From Streptomyces sp. GESEQ-35 (GTDB taxonomy: Bacteria > Actinomycetota > Actinomycetes > Streptomycetales > Streptomycetaceae): a stretch of DNA of 64,000 bases. The position numbers and the translations under genes were made by a program. The notes under the pieces are model-generated. The model saw only the letters and a program-made list of their open reading frames with translations, ran no database searches and was not told where the DNA came from. Below, in pieces: positions 27,557 through 36,946 of the stretch (the first letter of the stretch is position 1; every line of letters starts with the position of its first letter). The DNA lies in contig NZ_JAFFSX010000011.1 of the NCBI RefSeq assembly GCF_017948485.1, positions 248,001-312,000 of the forward strand, written 5' to 3'.

Positions 27557-27646
27557 TCGTAGCCCGTAGATCTTCGGCGGACGCCGCTCAAGCCGCGGCC
27601 GCCGCCGACTTCGAGACTTCGAACTCCGAGAAGAGATTCACAGATC

Positions 27647-28483
27647 ATGGCGAACTACACCGCCGCTGACGTCAAGAAGCTCCGTGAGCTCACCGGCGCC
27701 GGCATGATGGACTGCAAGAAGGCGCTGGACGAGGCCGAGGGCAACGTCGAGAAGGCCGTCGAGGCGCTCCGCATCAAGGGCCAGAAGGGCGTCGCCAAGC
27801 GCGAGGGCCGCTCCGCCGAGAACGGCGCTGTGGTCTCGATCATCGCGGACGACAACTCCTCCGGTGTCCTCGTCGAGCTGAAGTGCGAGACGGACTTCGT
27901 CGCCAAGGGTGACAAGTTCCAGGCTGTCGCGAACGCGATCGCCGAGCACGTCGCCAAGACCTCCCCGGCCGACCTCGAGGCGCTGCTCGCCTCCGAGATC
28001 GAGCCCGGCAAGACCGTTCAGGCGTACGTCGACGAGGCCAACGCCAACCTGGGCGAGAAGATCGTCCTGGACCGCTTCGCGCGGTACGCCGACGGCTTCG
28101 TGTCGGCGTACATGCACCGCACGATGCCCGACCTGCCGCCGCAGATCGGTGTCCTCGTCGAGCTGGACAAGCCGAACGCCGAGATCGCCAAGGGCGTCGC
28201 CCAGCACATCGCCGCCTTCGCGCCGAAGTACCTCTCCAAGGAGGACGTTCCGGCCGAGGTCGTCGAGTCCGAGCGCCGCGTCGCCGAGGAGACCACCCGC
28301 GCCGAGGGCAAGCCCGAGGCCGCCCTGCCGAAGATCGTCGAGGGTCGCCTCAACGGCTTCTTCAAGGACGCCACGCTGCTGGGCCAGCCGTACGCGCTCG
28401 ACAACAAGAAGTCCGTCCAGAAGGTTCTGGACGAGGCCGGTGTCACCCTGAAGCGCTTCACGCGCATCAAGGTCGGCATCTGA
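27647..28483 (+). CDS. tsf: Elongation factor Ts
   Basis: A 278-residue nucleotide exchange factor for EF-Tu. It starts MANYTAADVKKLRELTGAGM with MDCKKALDEAEGN, the EF-Ts N-terminal signature, and has KCETDFVAKGDKF. ATG at 27647 follows GAGAAGAG. It is cotranscribed with rpsB in most bacteria, although here a strong hairpin separates the two. Confidence 0.96.
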   Translation: MANYTAADVKKLRELTGAGMMDCKKALDEAEGNVEKAVEALRIKGQKGVAKREGRSAENGAVVSIIADDNSSGVLVELKCETDFVAKGDKFQAVANAIAEHVAKTSPADLEALLASEIEPGKTVQAYVDEANANLGEKIVLDRFARYADGFVSAYMHRTMPDLPPQIGVLVELDKPNAEIAKGVAQHIAAFAPKYLSKEDVPAEVVESERRVAEETTRAEGKPEAALPKIVEGRLNGFFKDATLLGQPYALDNKKSVQKVLDEAGVTLKRFTRIKVGI

Positions 28484-28582
28484 GTCCGTACCGCGATCGA
28501 CGCGCGACCCCGATAGGGTCGACAGCAGTCGTCCGCGTACGACGTCGCGCACGCGTGCGTGGCGGACGACAGCAGATCTGAC

Positions 28583-28636
28583 GAGGAGGCCATTGCCGCA
28601 CATGGGAGCACCCACCCCATCGGCAATGGCCTTCTT
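28583..28636 (+). terminator. Long hairpin in the pyrH leader (terminator or attenuator)
   Basis: GGCCATTGCCG (28588-28598) pairs perfectly with CGGCAATGGCC (28621-28631). Five further pairs extend the base (28583-28587 with 28632-28636, two of them G-U). ATGGG/CCCAT forms an inner stem. A pyrimidine-rich run TTCTTC follows. It lies 34 bases upstream of the pyrH start and downstream of a TAGGGT -10-like sequence at 28514, so it could attenuate pyrH as well as terminate tsf. Confidence 0.7.
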
Positions 28637-28669
28637 CGTATGTGCGACACGTTAAGAGGCGAAATTTCC

Positions 28670-29428
28670 ATGACCACCAAGCCCCAGAAGAGCGACGACG
28701 GCAAAGTACGCGGCCGGTTCATGCTGAAGCTGTCCGGAGAGGCGTTCTCCGGCGGCGGGGGCCTGGGCGTCGACCCTGACGTGGTGCACAAGATCGCCCG
28801 CGAGGTCGCGGCCGTCGTGCGCGACGGGGCGCAGATCGCGGTCGTCATCGGCGGCGGCAACTTCTTCCGTGGCGCCGAACTCCAGCAGCGCGGCATGGAC
28901 CGGGCCCGCTCCGACTACATGGGCATGCTCGGCACCGTGATGAACTGCCTCGCCCTCCAGGACTTCCTGGAGAAGGAGGGCATCGACAGCCGGGTGCAGA
29001 CCGCCATCACCATGGGGCAGGTCGCCGAGCCGTACATCCCGCTGCGCGCCGTGCGGCACCTGGAGAAGGGCCGTGTGGTGATCTTCGGCGCCGGTATGGG
29101 CATGCCGTACTTCTCCACCGACACCACCGCCGCCCAGCGCGCCCTGGAGATCGACGCCGAGGCCCTGCTGATGGGCAAGAACGGCGTCGACGGGGTCTAC
29201 GACTCCGACCCGAAGACCAACCCGGACGCCGTGCGCTTCGACTCCCTCGGCTACGGCGAGGTCATCACCCGCGACCTCAAGGTCGCCGACATGACCGCCA
29301 TCACGCTGTGCCGCGACAACAAGCTCCCGATCCTGGTCTTCGAGCTTCTGGCGGAGGGCAATATCGCGCGCGCCGTCAAGGGTGAGAAGATCGGCACGCT
29401 TGTGGGTGACCAAGGCAGCCAGGGCTGA
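28670..29428 (+). CDS. pyrH: UMP kinase
   Basis: A 252-residue hexameric amino-acid-kinase-fold UMP kinase making UDP. Motifs: FMLKLSGEAFSG, VVIGGGNFFRG, GAGMGMPYFSTDT and LMGKNGVDGVYDSDPK. ATG at 28670 follows AAGAGG, giving MTTKPQKSDDGK; the in-frame extension upstream would run through the leader hairpin and is rejected. It precedes frr, the usual order. Confidence 0.96.
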   Translation: MTTKPQKSDDGKVRGRFMLKLSGEAFSGGGGLGVDPDVVHKIAREVAAVVRDGAQIAVVIGGGNFFRGAELQQRGMDRARSDYMGMLGTVMNCLALQDFLEKEGIDSRVQTAITMGQVAEPYIPLRAVRHLEKGRVVIFGAGMGMPYFSTDTTAAQRALEIDAEALLMGKNGVDGVYDSDPKTNPDAVRFDSLGYGEVITRDLKVADMTAITLCRDNKLPILVFELLAEGNIARAVKGEKIGTLVGDQGSQG

Positions 29429-29558
29429 TGACCCTGACCGGGGGATGGACAATGTTCTGCCGGTCGGGAAACGTGCAGAAGGAAGACGCGACGCAGCCGG
29501 CCGCCGCCCCCCGCAAGGAACCGCAGCCGGGCCTACTCAAGACACGCAGGAGCAAGTG

Positions 29559-30116
29559 GTGATCGAAGAGACCCTCCTCGAGGCCGAGGAGAAGATGGAG
29601 AAGGCCGTCGTGGTCGCCAAGGAGGACTTCGCCGCGATCCGCACCGGCCGTGCGCACCCGGCGATGTTCAACAAGATCGTGGCCGACTACTACGGCGCGC
29701 CGACGCCGATCAACCAGCTGGCCTCGTTCTCCGTGCCGGAGCCGCGTATGGCGGTCGTGACGCCGTTCGACAAGACCGCGCTGCGCAACATCGAGCAGGC
29801 GATCCGCGACTCCGATCTGGGCGTCAACCCGAGCAACGACGGCAACATCATCCGAGTGGTGTTCCCGGAGCTCACCGAGGAGCGCCGTCGCGACTACATC
29901 AAGGTCGCCAAGAGCAAGGCCGAGGACTCGCGGGTGTCCATCCGCTCCGTCCGCCGCAAGGCCAAGGACGCCATCGACAAGATGATCAAGGACGGCGAGG
30001 TCGGCGAGGACGAGGGCCGCCGTGCGGAGAAGGAGCTCGACGACTCCACCCACAAGTACGTGGCCCAGGTGGACGAACTCCTCAAGCACAAGGAAGCGGA
30101 GCTGCTCGAGGTCTGA
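29559..30116 (+). CDS. frr: Ribosome recycling factor
   Basis: A 185-residue factor that, with EF-G, splits post-termination ribosomes. MIEETLLEAEEKMEKAV, the IRTGRAHPAMF motif and FPELTEERRRDYIK are characteristic. GTG at 29559 follows AGGAG at 29548-29552; the adjacent GTG at 29556 is also possible. The 130-base gap after pyrH has a GACAAT -10-like hexamer at about 29449. It overlaps cdsA by one base. Confidence 0.95.
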   Translation: MIEETLLEAEEKMEKAVVVAKEDFAAIRTGRAHPAMFNKIVADYYGAPTPINQLASFSVPEPRMAVVTPFDKTALRNIEQAIRDSDLGVNPSNDGNIIRVVFPELTEERRRDYIKVAKSKAEDSRVSIRSVRRKAKDAIDKMIKDGEVGEDEGRRAEKELDDSTHKYVAQVDELLKHKEAELLEV

Positions 30117-31264
30117 TGAACGACTCTTCCTGGGGGGCGCCGCCACAAGCCGGGTACTGGGGGCCGTCCGACAGCGGGCCTGTCCAAGGGGCTGCCCCGG
30201 CGGGTCCCGCGTACGATGCGCACAACGCGCAGCAGACTCGCCCCATGCCCATCGTGCCCGACATGCCCGCGTATGGCGGAGACCAGGATGACGAGCGGGG
30301 GGCCGCTCGGCTGGGCGGCCCCTTGTTCCGCGACGATACGCCGCAGACGTCGCCCTACGGGATGCCCAACGGGACGCCCTACGGGACGGCGCAGCAGAAT
30401 CCGGAGCCCATGCCCGACGCCCCGCAGCCGGCGCCCGCACCGCAGAAGAAGAGCGCGGGCAGGGACCTGGGTGCGGCCATAGGGGTCGGGGTCGGGCTCG
30501 GTGCGGTGATCATCGCGTCGTTGTTCGTCGTCAAGGCCGTGTTCGTCGGCGTGATCGCGGTCGCCGTCGTGGTGGGCCTCTGGGAGCTGACGTCCCGGCT
30601 TCAGGAGCGCAAGAGCATCAAGGCGCCGCTCGTGCCGCTGGCGGTCGGCGGTGCGGGGATGGTCGTCGCCGGTTACGTCCGCGGTGCCGAGGGCGCCTGG
30701 GTGGCGATGGCGCTCACCGCGCTGGCGGTGCTGGTCTGGCGGATGACGGAACCGCCCGAGGGCTACCTCAAGGACGTCACGGCCGGCGTCTTCGCGGCCT
30801 TCTACATCCCGTTCCTCGCCACCTTCGTCGCCATGATGCTCACCGCGGACGACGGGGCACGGCGGGTTCTCACCTTCCTGCTGCTGGCCGTCGTCAGCGA
30901 CACGGGCGCGTACGCCGTCGGCTGGCGCTTCGGCAAACACAAGCTCGCCCCGCGCATCAGCCCCGGCAAGACCCGCGAGGGCCTGCTCGGCGCGGTCACC
31001 TTCGCGATGGCGGCGGGCGCGCTGTGCATGCAGTTCCTGATCGACGACGGGTCCTGGTGGCAGGGCCTACTGCTGGGCCTCGCGGTCGCGGCCAGCGCCA
31101 CGCTCGGCGACCTCGGCGAGTCCATGATCAAGCGGGACCTGGGCATCAAGGACATGGGCACGCTGCTTCCCGGACACGGCGGCATCATGGACCGGCTGGA
31201 CTCACTGCTGCCGACCGCCCCGGTGGTGTGGCTGCTGATGGTGCTGTTCGTCGGTTCGGCTTGA
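30116..31264 (+). CDS. cdsA: Phosphatidate cytidylyltransferase
   Basis: A 382-residue integral membrane enzyme making CDP-diacylglycerol from phosphatidate and CTP. A Pro/Gly/Gln-rich cytoplasmic N-terminus of about 105 residues precedes seven or eight helices. The signature SMIKRDLGIKDMGTLLPGHG then GIMDRLD near the C-terminus is complete. ATG at 30116 overlaps the frr stop (TGATG). The long soluble N-terminus is typical of actinomycetes. Confidence 0.95.
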   Translation: MNDSSWGAPPQAGYWGPSDSGPVQGAAPAGPAYDAHNAQQTRPMPIVPDMPAYGGDQDDERGAARLGGPLFRDDTPQTSPYGMPNGTPYGTAQQNPEPMPDAPQPAPAPQKKSAGRDLGAAIGVGVGLGAVIIASLFVVKAVFVGVIAVAVVVGLWELTSRLQERKSIKAPLVPLAVGGAGMVVAGYVRGAEGAWVAMALTALAVLVWRMTEPPEGYLKDVTAGVFAAFYIPFLATFVAMMLTADDGARRVLTFLLLAVVSDTGAYAVGWRFGKHKLAPRISPGKTREGLLGAVTFAMAAGALCMQFLIDDGSWWQGLLLGLAVAASATLGDLGESMIKRDLGIKDMGTLLPGHGGIMDRLDSLLPTAPVVWLLMVLFVGSA

Positions 31265-31282
31265 CGGTACCCGGAGTCGCTG

Positions 31283-31314
31283 GAGCCCTCGCCCTGGTCA
31301 CGGGGCGAGGGCTC
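31283..31314 (+). terminator. Intrinsic terminator after cdsA
   Basis: GAGCCCTCGCCC (31283-31294) and GGGCGAGGGCTC (31303-31314) form a perfect 12-bp stem with an 8-base loop, followed by TTGTCCTTGG. It ends the rpsB-to-cdsA block. Confidence 0.85.
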
Positions 31315-31417
31315 TTGTCCTTGGCGTGCCGGTCCGCCCGGTGGGAGGATTCCCGTATAAGCCCTCAAAGAGGGTCACTCCGGAACTCTCCAAGGGGCCG
31401 CCCTGAAAGGGGGCACC

Positions 31418-31867
31418 ATGTCAGGCTTCCGAGAAACGATCGTCGTGGATCGCAGTCCCGAAGAGGTCTGGGCGTATGTCATCGACCCCTCCCATCTGCC
31501 GGAATGGCAGGAGAGCGCGGTCGCAGCGGAGCAGCTCGAAGAGGGCCCTATGGGCGTCGGCTCCCACGTCCGGGTCACCCGGCACGTGGGCAGCAGGGAC
31601 ATGCCGATGACCATGGAGGTCACCGAGTTCGACCCACCCCGCACCTGGGGCATGCAGGGCATCGACGGACCCATCAGGGGACATGTCCACGGTGAGATCG
31701 CCCCGCTCGACGAGGGGCGCCGCTCCCGCGTGACCATGGCGCTCGACTTCGAAGGGCACGGCATCGGCAAGGTCCTCCTGCCCCTCGTCGTCCGCCCCCA
31801 GGTCCGCAAGGAACTCCCGCGCAACGAACTGCACCTCAAGGAACAACTGGAACACCCCACCCCGTAG
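31418..31867 (+). CDS. SRPBCC (START-like) domain protein
   Basis: A 149-residue protein with the start FRETIVVDRSPEEVWAYVID and the WQE...EV.EFDPPRTWG pattern of the polyketide cyclase/dehydrase SRPBCC superfamily. This helix-grip fold binds hydrophobic ligands. The ligand is unknown. ATG at 31418 follows AAAGGGGG. It is a small single gene between cdsA and rlmN. Confidence 0.8.
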   Translation: MSGFRETIVVDRSPEEVWAYVIDPSHLPEWQESAVAAEQLEEGPMGVGSHVRVTRHVGSRDMPMTMEVTEFDPPRTWGMQGIDGPIRGHVHGEIAPLDEGRRSRVTMALDFEGHGIGKVLLPLVVRPQVRKELPRNELHLKEQLEHPTP

Positions 31868-31910
31868 CCCGTCCGGGGGCACGCGAACGATCTGCGACAC
31901 TGGTTGAGCT

Positions 31911-33017
31911 ATGCCTAAGCCCGGAGAACTCACTTTCGTCGCCCCCCGCGGAGCCAAGAAGCCGCCGCGGCACCTTGCCGATCTCTCGCCTGCCGAGCGC
32001 AAAGAGGCTGTTGCCGAGATCGGGGAGAAGCCGTTTCGCGCCAAGCAGCTTTCGCAGCACTACTTCGCGCGGTATGCGCACGACCCGGCTCAGTGGACCG
32101 ACATCCCGGCCGCCGCGCGCGGCAAGCTCCAGGAGGCGCTGCTTCCGGAGCTGATGACGGTCGTGCGGCATCTGTCGACGGACCAGGAGACCACGCGCAA
32201 GACGCTGTGGCGGCTGTTCGACGGGACGCTCGTGGAGTCGGTGCTGATGCGGTACCCGGACCGGGTGACGATGTGCATCAGCTCGCAGGCGGGCTGCGGT
32301 ATGAACTGCCCGTTCTGCGCCACGGGGCAGGCGGGTCTCGACCGGAATCTGTCCACCGCCGAGATCGTGCACCAGATCGTGGACGGGATGCGGGCGCTGC
32401 GGGACGGCGAGATTCCCGGGGGGCCGTCGCGGCTCTCCAACATCGTCTTCATGGGTATGGGCGAGCCGCTCGCCAACTACAAGCGGGTCGTGGGTGCCAT
32501 TCGTGCGCTCACCGATCCCGAGCCGGACGGGCTGGGGCTGTCGCAGCGTGGGATCACCGTCTCGACCGTCGGGCTGGTGCCGGCGATTCACCGGTTCTCC
32601 GACGAGGGCTTCAAGTGCCGGCTCGCGATCTCGCTGCACGCGCCGGACGACGAGCTGCGCGACACCCTCGTACCGGTCAACACCCGGTGGAAGGTGCGCG
32701 AGGTCCTCGACGCCGGGTGGGAGTACGCGGCCAGGTCCGGGCGCCGGCTGTCCATCGAGTACGCGCTGATCCGGGACATCAACGACCAGGCGTGGCGCGG
32801 TGACCGGCTCGGGCGGCTGCTCAGGGGCAAGCCGGTGCATGTGAATCTGATCCCGCTGAACCCGACGCCGGGCTCGAAGTGGACCGCGTCCCGGCCCGAG
32901 GACGAGAAGGCGTTCGTCGAGGCCATCGCCGCCCACGGCGTGCCGGTGACCGTCCGGGACACCCGAGGTCAGGAGATCGACGGGGCGTGTGGTCAGCTGG
33001 CGGCCACCGAGAGGTAG
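31911..33017 (+). CDS. rlmN: Dual-specificity 23S rRNA/tRNA adenine C2 methyltransferase RlmN
   Basis: A 368-residue radical SAM enzyme methylating A2503 of 23S rRNA and A37 of some tRNAs. The radical SAM cluster CGMNCPFC is near residue 128. GMGEPLANY and VNLIPLNPTPGS are family motifs, and the catalytic C-terminal Cys lies in DGACGQL. It is full length, starting at ATG 31911. Confidence 0.95.
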   Translation: MPKPGELTFVAPRGAKKPPRHLADLSPAERKEAVAEIGEKPFRAKQLSQHYFARYAHDPAQWTDIPAAARGKLQEALLPELMTVVRHLSTDQETTRKTLWRLFDGTLVESVLMRYPDRVTMCISSQAGCGMNCPFCATGQAGLDRNLSTAEIVHQIVDGMRALRDGEIPGGPSRLSNIVFMGMGEPLANYKRVVGAIRALTDPEPDGLGLSQRGITVSTVGLVPAIHRFSDEGFKCRLAISLHAPDDELRDTLVPVNTRWKVREVLDAGWEYAARSGRRLSIEYALIRDINDQAWRGDRLGRLLRGKPVHVNLIPLNPTPGSKWTASRPEDEKAFVEAIAAHGVPVTVRDTRGQEIDGACGQLAATER

Positions 33018-33055
33018 TCTGATCGACGTCAGTACAACTTCATATCCGACTCATT

Positions 33056-33160
33056 TTCCGACAGGGGAGCGCCACAGCGCTGAGAGTGCGGCCGCCGTAA
33101 TTCCGGTGGGCCGCAGACCCTCTGAACCTCGCCCAGGTCATTCTGGGTAGGAAGTTCGGT
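33056..33160 (+). ncRNA. TPP riboswitch (THI element)
   Basis: The conserved aptamer blocks are present in order: GGGGAGC (33064-33070), GCTGAGAGTG (33079-33088), ACCCTCTGAACCT (33117-33129) and GGGTAGGAAG (33145-33154). A closing helix CCGA/TCGG flanks them. AGGAAG within the 3' strand is the nearest Shine-Dalgarno-like sequence to the thiB start at 33169. TPP binding would therefore probably reduce translation of the thiamine transporter operon. Confidence 0.92.
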
Positions 33161-33168
33161 CTTCACTC

Positions 33169-34251
33169 ATGAGAACCACGAACAAGTACATAGTCATGGC
33201 CATCGGGCTGGGCCTCGTCACGCTGTCCGCGTGCGGATCGTCGTCCGGGCCGTCCGACTCCGGCGGCGACTCCAAGACCGTCACGCTCGTCAGCCACGAC
33301 TCATGGGCCGTCTCGAAGAGCGTCATCGCCGATTTCGAGAAGGAGTCCGGCTACCAGGTCAAGGTCCTGGAGGACGGTGACGCCGGGCAGGCAGTCAACA
33401 AGGCGATCCTGACGAAGGACAACCCGCAGGGCGACGTCTTCTTCGGCGTCGACAACACCCTGCTCTCGCGGGCCCTCGACAACGGCCTCTTCCAGTCGTA
33501 CGAGGCGAAGGACGCCGACCTGATCAAGCCCGAGTACCGGGTCGACGAGGACAAGCACCGCGTCACGCCCGTCGACACCGGCGACATCTGCGTCAACTAC
33601 GACAAGGCGTACTTCAGCAAGCACAAGCTGACCCCGCCCACCTCCTTCGCCGACCTGATCAAGCCCGCGTACAAGAATCTGCTCGTCACCGAGAACGCCT
33701 CCACCTCCTCGCCCGGCCTCGGCTTCCTGCTCGGCAGCGCAGCCGAGTACGGCGACGACGGCTGGGAGGACTACTGGAAGAAGCTGAAGGCCAACGGCGT
33801 CAAGGTCGTCGACGGCTGGGAGCAGGCCTACAACGAGGAGTTCTCCGGTTCCGCCGGCGGCAAGAAGGCAAAGGCCGACCGGCCGCTCGTCGTCTCGTAC
33901 GCCTCCTCGCCGCCCGCCGAGGTCATCTACGCGGACCCGAAGCCGACGACCGCACCGACCGGCGTCGCGACCGGCACCTGCTTCCGGCAGGTCGAGTACG
34001 CGGGGCTGCTGAGCAACGCGCAGAACACCGAGGGCGGCAAGGCGCTCCTCGACTTCATGCTCACCAAGACGTTCCAGGACGACATGCCGATGAACATGTT
34101 CGTCTACCCGGTACGTGAAGGCGCCCAGGTGCCCGAGGAGTTCACGAAGTACGGTCCGCAGGCCGCGGACCCCGAGACCATGGACCCGGCGAAGATCGCC
34201 GCCAACCGCGACCAGTGGGTCAAGTCGTGGACCTCACTCGTACTGAAGTAG
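33169..34251 (+). CDS. thiB: Thiamine ABC transporter substrate-binding lipoprotein
   Basis: A 360-residue extracytoplasmic protein. The lipobox LSAC (residues 19-22) ends a short signal. The mature part matches the TbpA/ThiB family: VTLVSHDSWAVSKSV, GDVFFGVDNTLLSRAL, FADLIKPAYKNLLVTEN and TCFRQVEYAG. It lies directly after the TPP riboswitch and overlaps the permease gene, which fixes the substrate class as thiamine or a relative. Confidence 0.92.
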   Translation: MRTTNKYIVMAIGLGLVTLSACGSSSGPSDSGGDSKTVTLVSHDSWAVSKSVIADFEKESGYQVKVLEDGDAGQAVNKAILTKDNPQGDVFFGVDNTLLSRALDNGLFQSYEAKDADLIKPEYRVDEDKHRVTPVDTGDICVNYDKAYFSKHKLTPPTSFADLIKPAYKNLLVTENASTSSPGLGFLLGSAAEYGDDGWEDYWKKLKANGVKVVDGWEQAYNEEFSGSAGGKKAKADRPLVVSYASSPPAEVIYADPKPTTAPTGVATGTCFRQVEYAGLLSNAQNTEGGKALLDFMLTKTFQDDMPMNMFVYPVREGAQVPEEFTKYGPQAADPETMDPAKIAANRDQWVKSWTSLVLK

Positions 34252-35903
34252 CCCCCGAAGCAGCCTCCGTCCGCCGGAAGTACGCGGCGCGGCTCGCGCT
34301 CATGGCCGTGCCCGTCGCGTTCTTCGCGGTCTTCTTCGCCTATCCGGTCGCCGCGATCCTCGCGCGTGGGCTCCATGTCGACGGCGTCTGGCACTTCGGG
34401 CGGATCTGGGACGTGGTCGCACAGTCCGACATCCGGCACGTCCTGTGGTTCACCACCTGGCAGGCACTCGCCTCCACCGCGCTCACCCTGCTCATCGCAC
34501 TGCCCGGCGCCTATGTCTTCGCCCGCTTCGACTTCCCGGGCAAGCAGGTCCTGCGGGCGATCGTCACCGTCCCCTTCGTGCTGCCGACAGTCGTCGTCGG
34601 CACGGCGTTCCTGGCGCTCGTGGGCCGCGGCGGGCTGCTGGACGAGCTGTGGGGCGTACGGCTTGACACGACCGTCTGGGCGATCCTGCTGGCGCACGTC
34701 TTCTTCAACTACGCGGTCGTCGTACGGACGGTCGGCGGGCTCTGGGGACAGCTCGACCCGCGACAGGAAGAGGCGGCGCGGATGCTCGGGGCGTCACGGC
34801 TGAACGCCTGGCGTCAGGTCACCCTCCCGGCCCTGGCACCGGCCGTGGCAGCAGCGACGCTGATGGTGTTCCTCTTCACCTTCACCTCCTTCGGCGTGGT
34901 GCAGATCCTCGGCGGACCGACGTTCTCGACGCTGGAGGTCGAGATCTACCGGCAGACCTCGGAGATCTTCGATCTGTCCACGGCCGCGGTGCTGACGATC
35001 ATCCAGTTCCTCGCAGTCGGCGCGATCCTCGCCCTGCACGCCTGGACCGTACGGCGGCGGGAGACCGCGCTGCGCCTGGTGGACGCGTCGGTGACGGCCC
35101 GGCGACCGCGCGGGACGGGCCAGTGGGCGCTGCTGGCGGGCGTCCTCGCCTCCATCGTCGTACTTCTGCTGCTGCCGCTGGCCGTGCTGGTGCAACGGTC
35201 CTTCGACGCGCCCGACTTCGGCTACTACCGGGCGCTTACATCGTCCGACGGGGGCGTGTTCCTGGTGGCGCCGATCGAGGCGATCGGCAATTCGCTCCAG
35301 TACGCCGTCGTCGCCACCGTCATCGCCGTGGTGATCGGCGGTCTCGCCGCCGCCGCGCTCACCCGGCGGGACGCGGGCCGGTTCGTGCGCGGGTTCGACG
35401 CGCTGCTGATGCTGCCGCTCGGGGTGTCGGCGGTGACGGTCGGGTTCGGGTTTCTGATCGCGCTGGACGAGCCGCCGCTCGATCTACGGGCCTCCTGGAT
35501 CCTGGTGCCGCTCGCGCAGGCGCTGGTCGGTGTGCCGTTCGTCGTACGGACCATGCTGCCCGTGCTGCGAGCCGTGGACGGGCGGCTCAGGGAGGCGGCG
35601 GCCGTGCTCGGTGCGTCGCCCTGGCGGGTGTGGCGTGAGGTCGATCTGCCGATGGTGCGACGGGCACTGCTGATCGCGGCCGGGTTCGCGTTCGCGGTGT
35701 CGCTGGGGGAGTTCGGGGCGACGGTGTTCATCGCGCGGCCCGACAACCCGACGCTGCCCGTCGCGGTGGCCAAGCTGCTCGGGCGGGCCGGCGAGCTCAA
35801 CTACGGCCAGGCGATGGCCCTTTCGACGATTCTGATGGTGGTGTGCGCGGTGGCGTTGCTGGTGCTGGAGCGGCTGCGGACCGATCGGACGGGGGAGTTC
35901 TGA
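34227..35903 (+). CDS. thiP: Thiamine ABC transporter permease
   Basis: A fused permease of about 558 residues with two BPD-type halves and about 12 helices. EAA loops appear twice: EEAARMLGASRLNAWRQVTL in the first half and REAAAVLGASPWRVWREVDL in the second. GTG at 34227 gives VDLTRTEVAPEAAS; GTG at 34215 is an alternative. It overlaps thiB by 25 bases and thiQ by three. Confidence 0.9.
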   Translation: MDLTRTEVAPEAASVRRKYAARLALMAVPVAFFAVFFAYPVAAILARGLHVDGVWHFGRIWDVVAQSDIRHVLWFTTWQALASTALTLLIALPGAYVFARFDFPGKQVLRAIVTVPFVLPTVVVGTAFLALVGRGGLLDELWGVRLDTTVWAILLAHVFFNYAVVVRTVGGLWGQLDPRQEEAARMLGASRLNAWRQVTLPALAPAVAAATLMVFLFTFTSFGVVQILGGPTFSTLEVEIYRQTSEIFDLSTAAVLTIIQFLAVGAILALHAWTVRRRETALRLVDASVTARRPRGTGQWALLAGVLASIVVLLLLPLAVLVQRSFDAPDFGYYRALTSSDGGVFLVAPIEAIGNSLQYAVVATVIAVVIGGLAAAALTRRDAGRFVRGFDALLMLPLGVSAVTVGFGFLIALDEPPLDLRASWILVPLAQALVGVPFVVRTMLPVLRAVDGRLREAAAVLGASPWRVWREVDLPMVRRALLIAAGFAFAVSLGEFGATVFIARPDNPTLPVAVAKLLGRAGELNYGQAMALSTILMVVCAVALLVLERLRTDRTGEF

Positions 35904-36922
35904 TGCTGCTGAGCATCGACGAGGCGACCGTACGGTTCGGCGGTCGGGCCGTGCTCGACGCCGTCGGCCTGGGGGTCGCCGAGCACGAGATCGTGTGCGT
36001 GCTCGGGCCCAGCGGCAGCGGCAAGTCGACGCTGCTGCGTGCGGTGGCGGGACTGCAACCCCTCGACTCGGGGCGGGTGTTGCTCGACGGGCGCGATCAG
36101 TCGGGGGTGCCCGCGCACCAGCGTGGGGTCGGGCTGATGTTCCAGGACCATCAGCTGTTCCCGCAGCGCGACGCGGGCGGCAATGTGGCCTTCGGGTTGC
36201 GGATGCACGGCGCCTCGAAGGGCGAACAGGCGGAGCGGGTACGGGAGTTGCTCGATCTGGTCGGGCTGCCGGGTGCCGCCGGCCGTGCCGTCGCGTCCCT
36301 CTCCGGCGGGGAGCAGCAGCGGGTGGCGCTGGCCCGTGCGCTCGCGCCCCGGCCGCGGCTGCTGATGCTGGACGAGCCGCTCGGCCAGCTCGACCGGTCG
36401 CTGCGGGAGCGGCTTGTCGTCGAACTCCGGGAACTCTTCGGCCGGTTGGGCACCACCGTGCTCGCGGTCACGCACGACCAGGGCGAGGCCTTCGCGCTCG
36501 CCGACCGGGTCGTGGTGATGCGGGACGGGCGGATCGCACAGACCGGTACGCCCCTTGAGGTGTGGCAGCGGCCGGCGGACGAGTTCGTCGCCCGCTTCCT
36601 CGGCTTCGACAACGTGGTCGAGGGGACGGTCGTCGGGGAGGCCGCGGACACGCCGTGGGGGAAGCTGCCGGTGGGTGAGGGCGCCGCACAGGGGACGCGG
36701 ACGCTGCTCGTACGGCCCGCCGGTGTGCGGCTGGTGTCCACCGACACGGGCCTGCGCTGCACGGTGACCGCACGCACCTTCAAGGGCACCCATGTCGCCG
36801 TACACCTTCAGCCGGAGGACGCACCGCGCCTCGAAGCTGCGTGTGCGCTGCGGGACGCGCCGGACGCCGGGGACGCGGTCGGGGTGGAGTTCGACGCGGC
36901 CGAAATCGTCGTGCTCGACTGA
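35903..36922 (+). CDS. thiQ: Thiamine ABC transporter ATPase
   Basis: A 339-residue ABC ATPase: Walker A GPSGSGKST near residue 36, the Q-loop in LMFQDHQLFPQRD, signature LSGGEQQR, Walker B LLMLDEPLGQLD and H-loop VTHD. A C-terminal regulatory region of about 110 residues resembles the TOBE-type domain of PotA/FbpC proteins. ATG at 35903 overlaps the permease stop (TGATG). It is the last gene of the riboswitch-controlled operon. Confidence 0.92.
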   Translation: MLLSIDEATVRFGGRAVLDAVGLGVAEHEIVCVLGPSGSGKSTLLRAVAGLQPLDSGRVLLDGRDQSGVPAHQRGVGLMFQDHQLFPQRDAGGNVAFGLRMHGASKGEQAERVRELLDLVGLPGAAGRAVASLSGGEQQRVALARALAPRPRLLMLDEPLGQLDRSLRERLVVELRELFGRLGTTVLAVTHDQGEAFALADRVVVMRDGRIAQTGTPLEVWQRPADEFVARFLGFDNVVEGTVVGEAADTPWGKLPVGEGAAQGTRTLLVRPAGVRLVSTDTGLRCTVTARTFKGTHVAVHLQPEDAPRLEAACALRDAPDAGDAVGVEFDAAEIVVLD

Positions 36923-36946
36923 CCGGGCCCCTCTAGGGTCAGGGGC

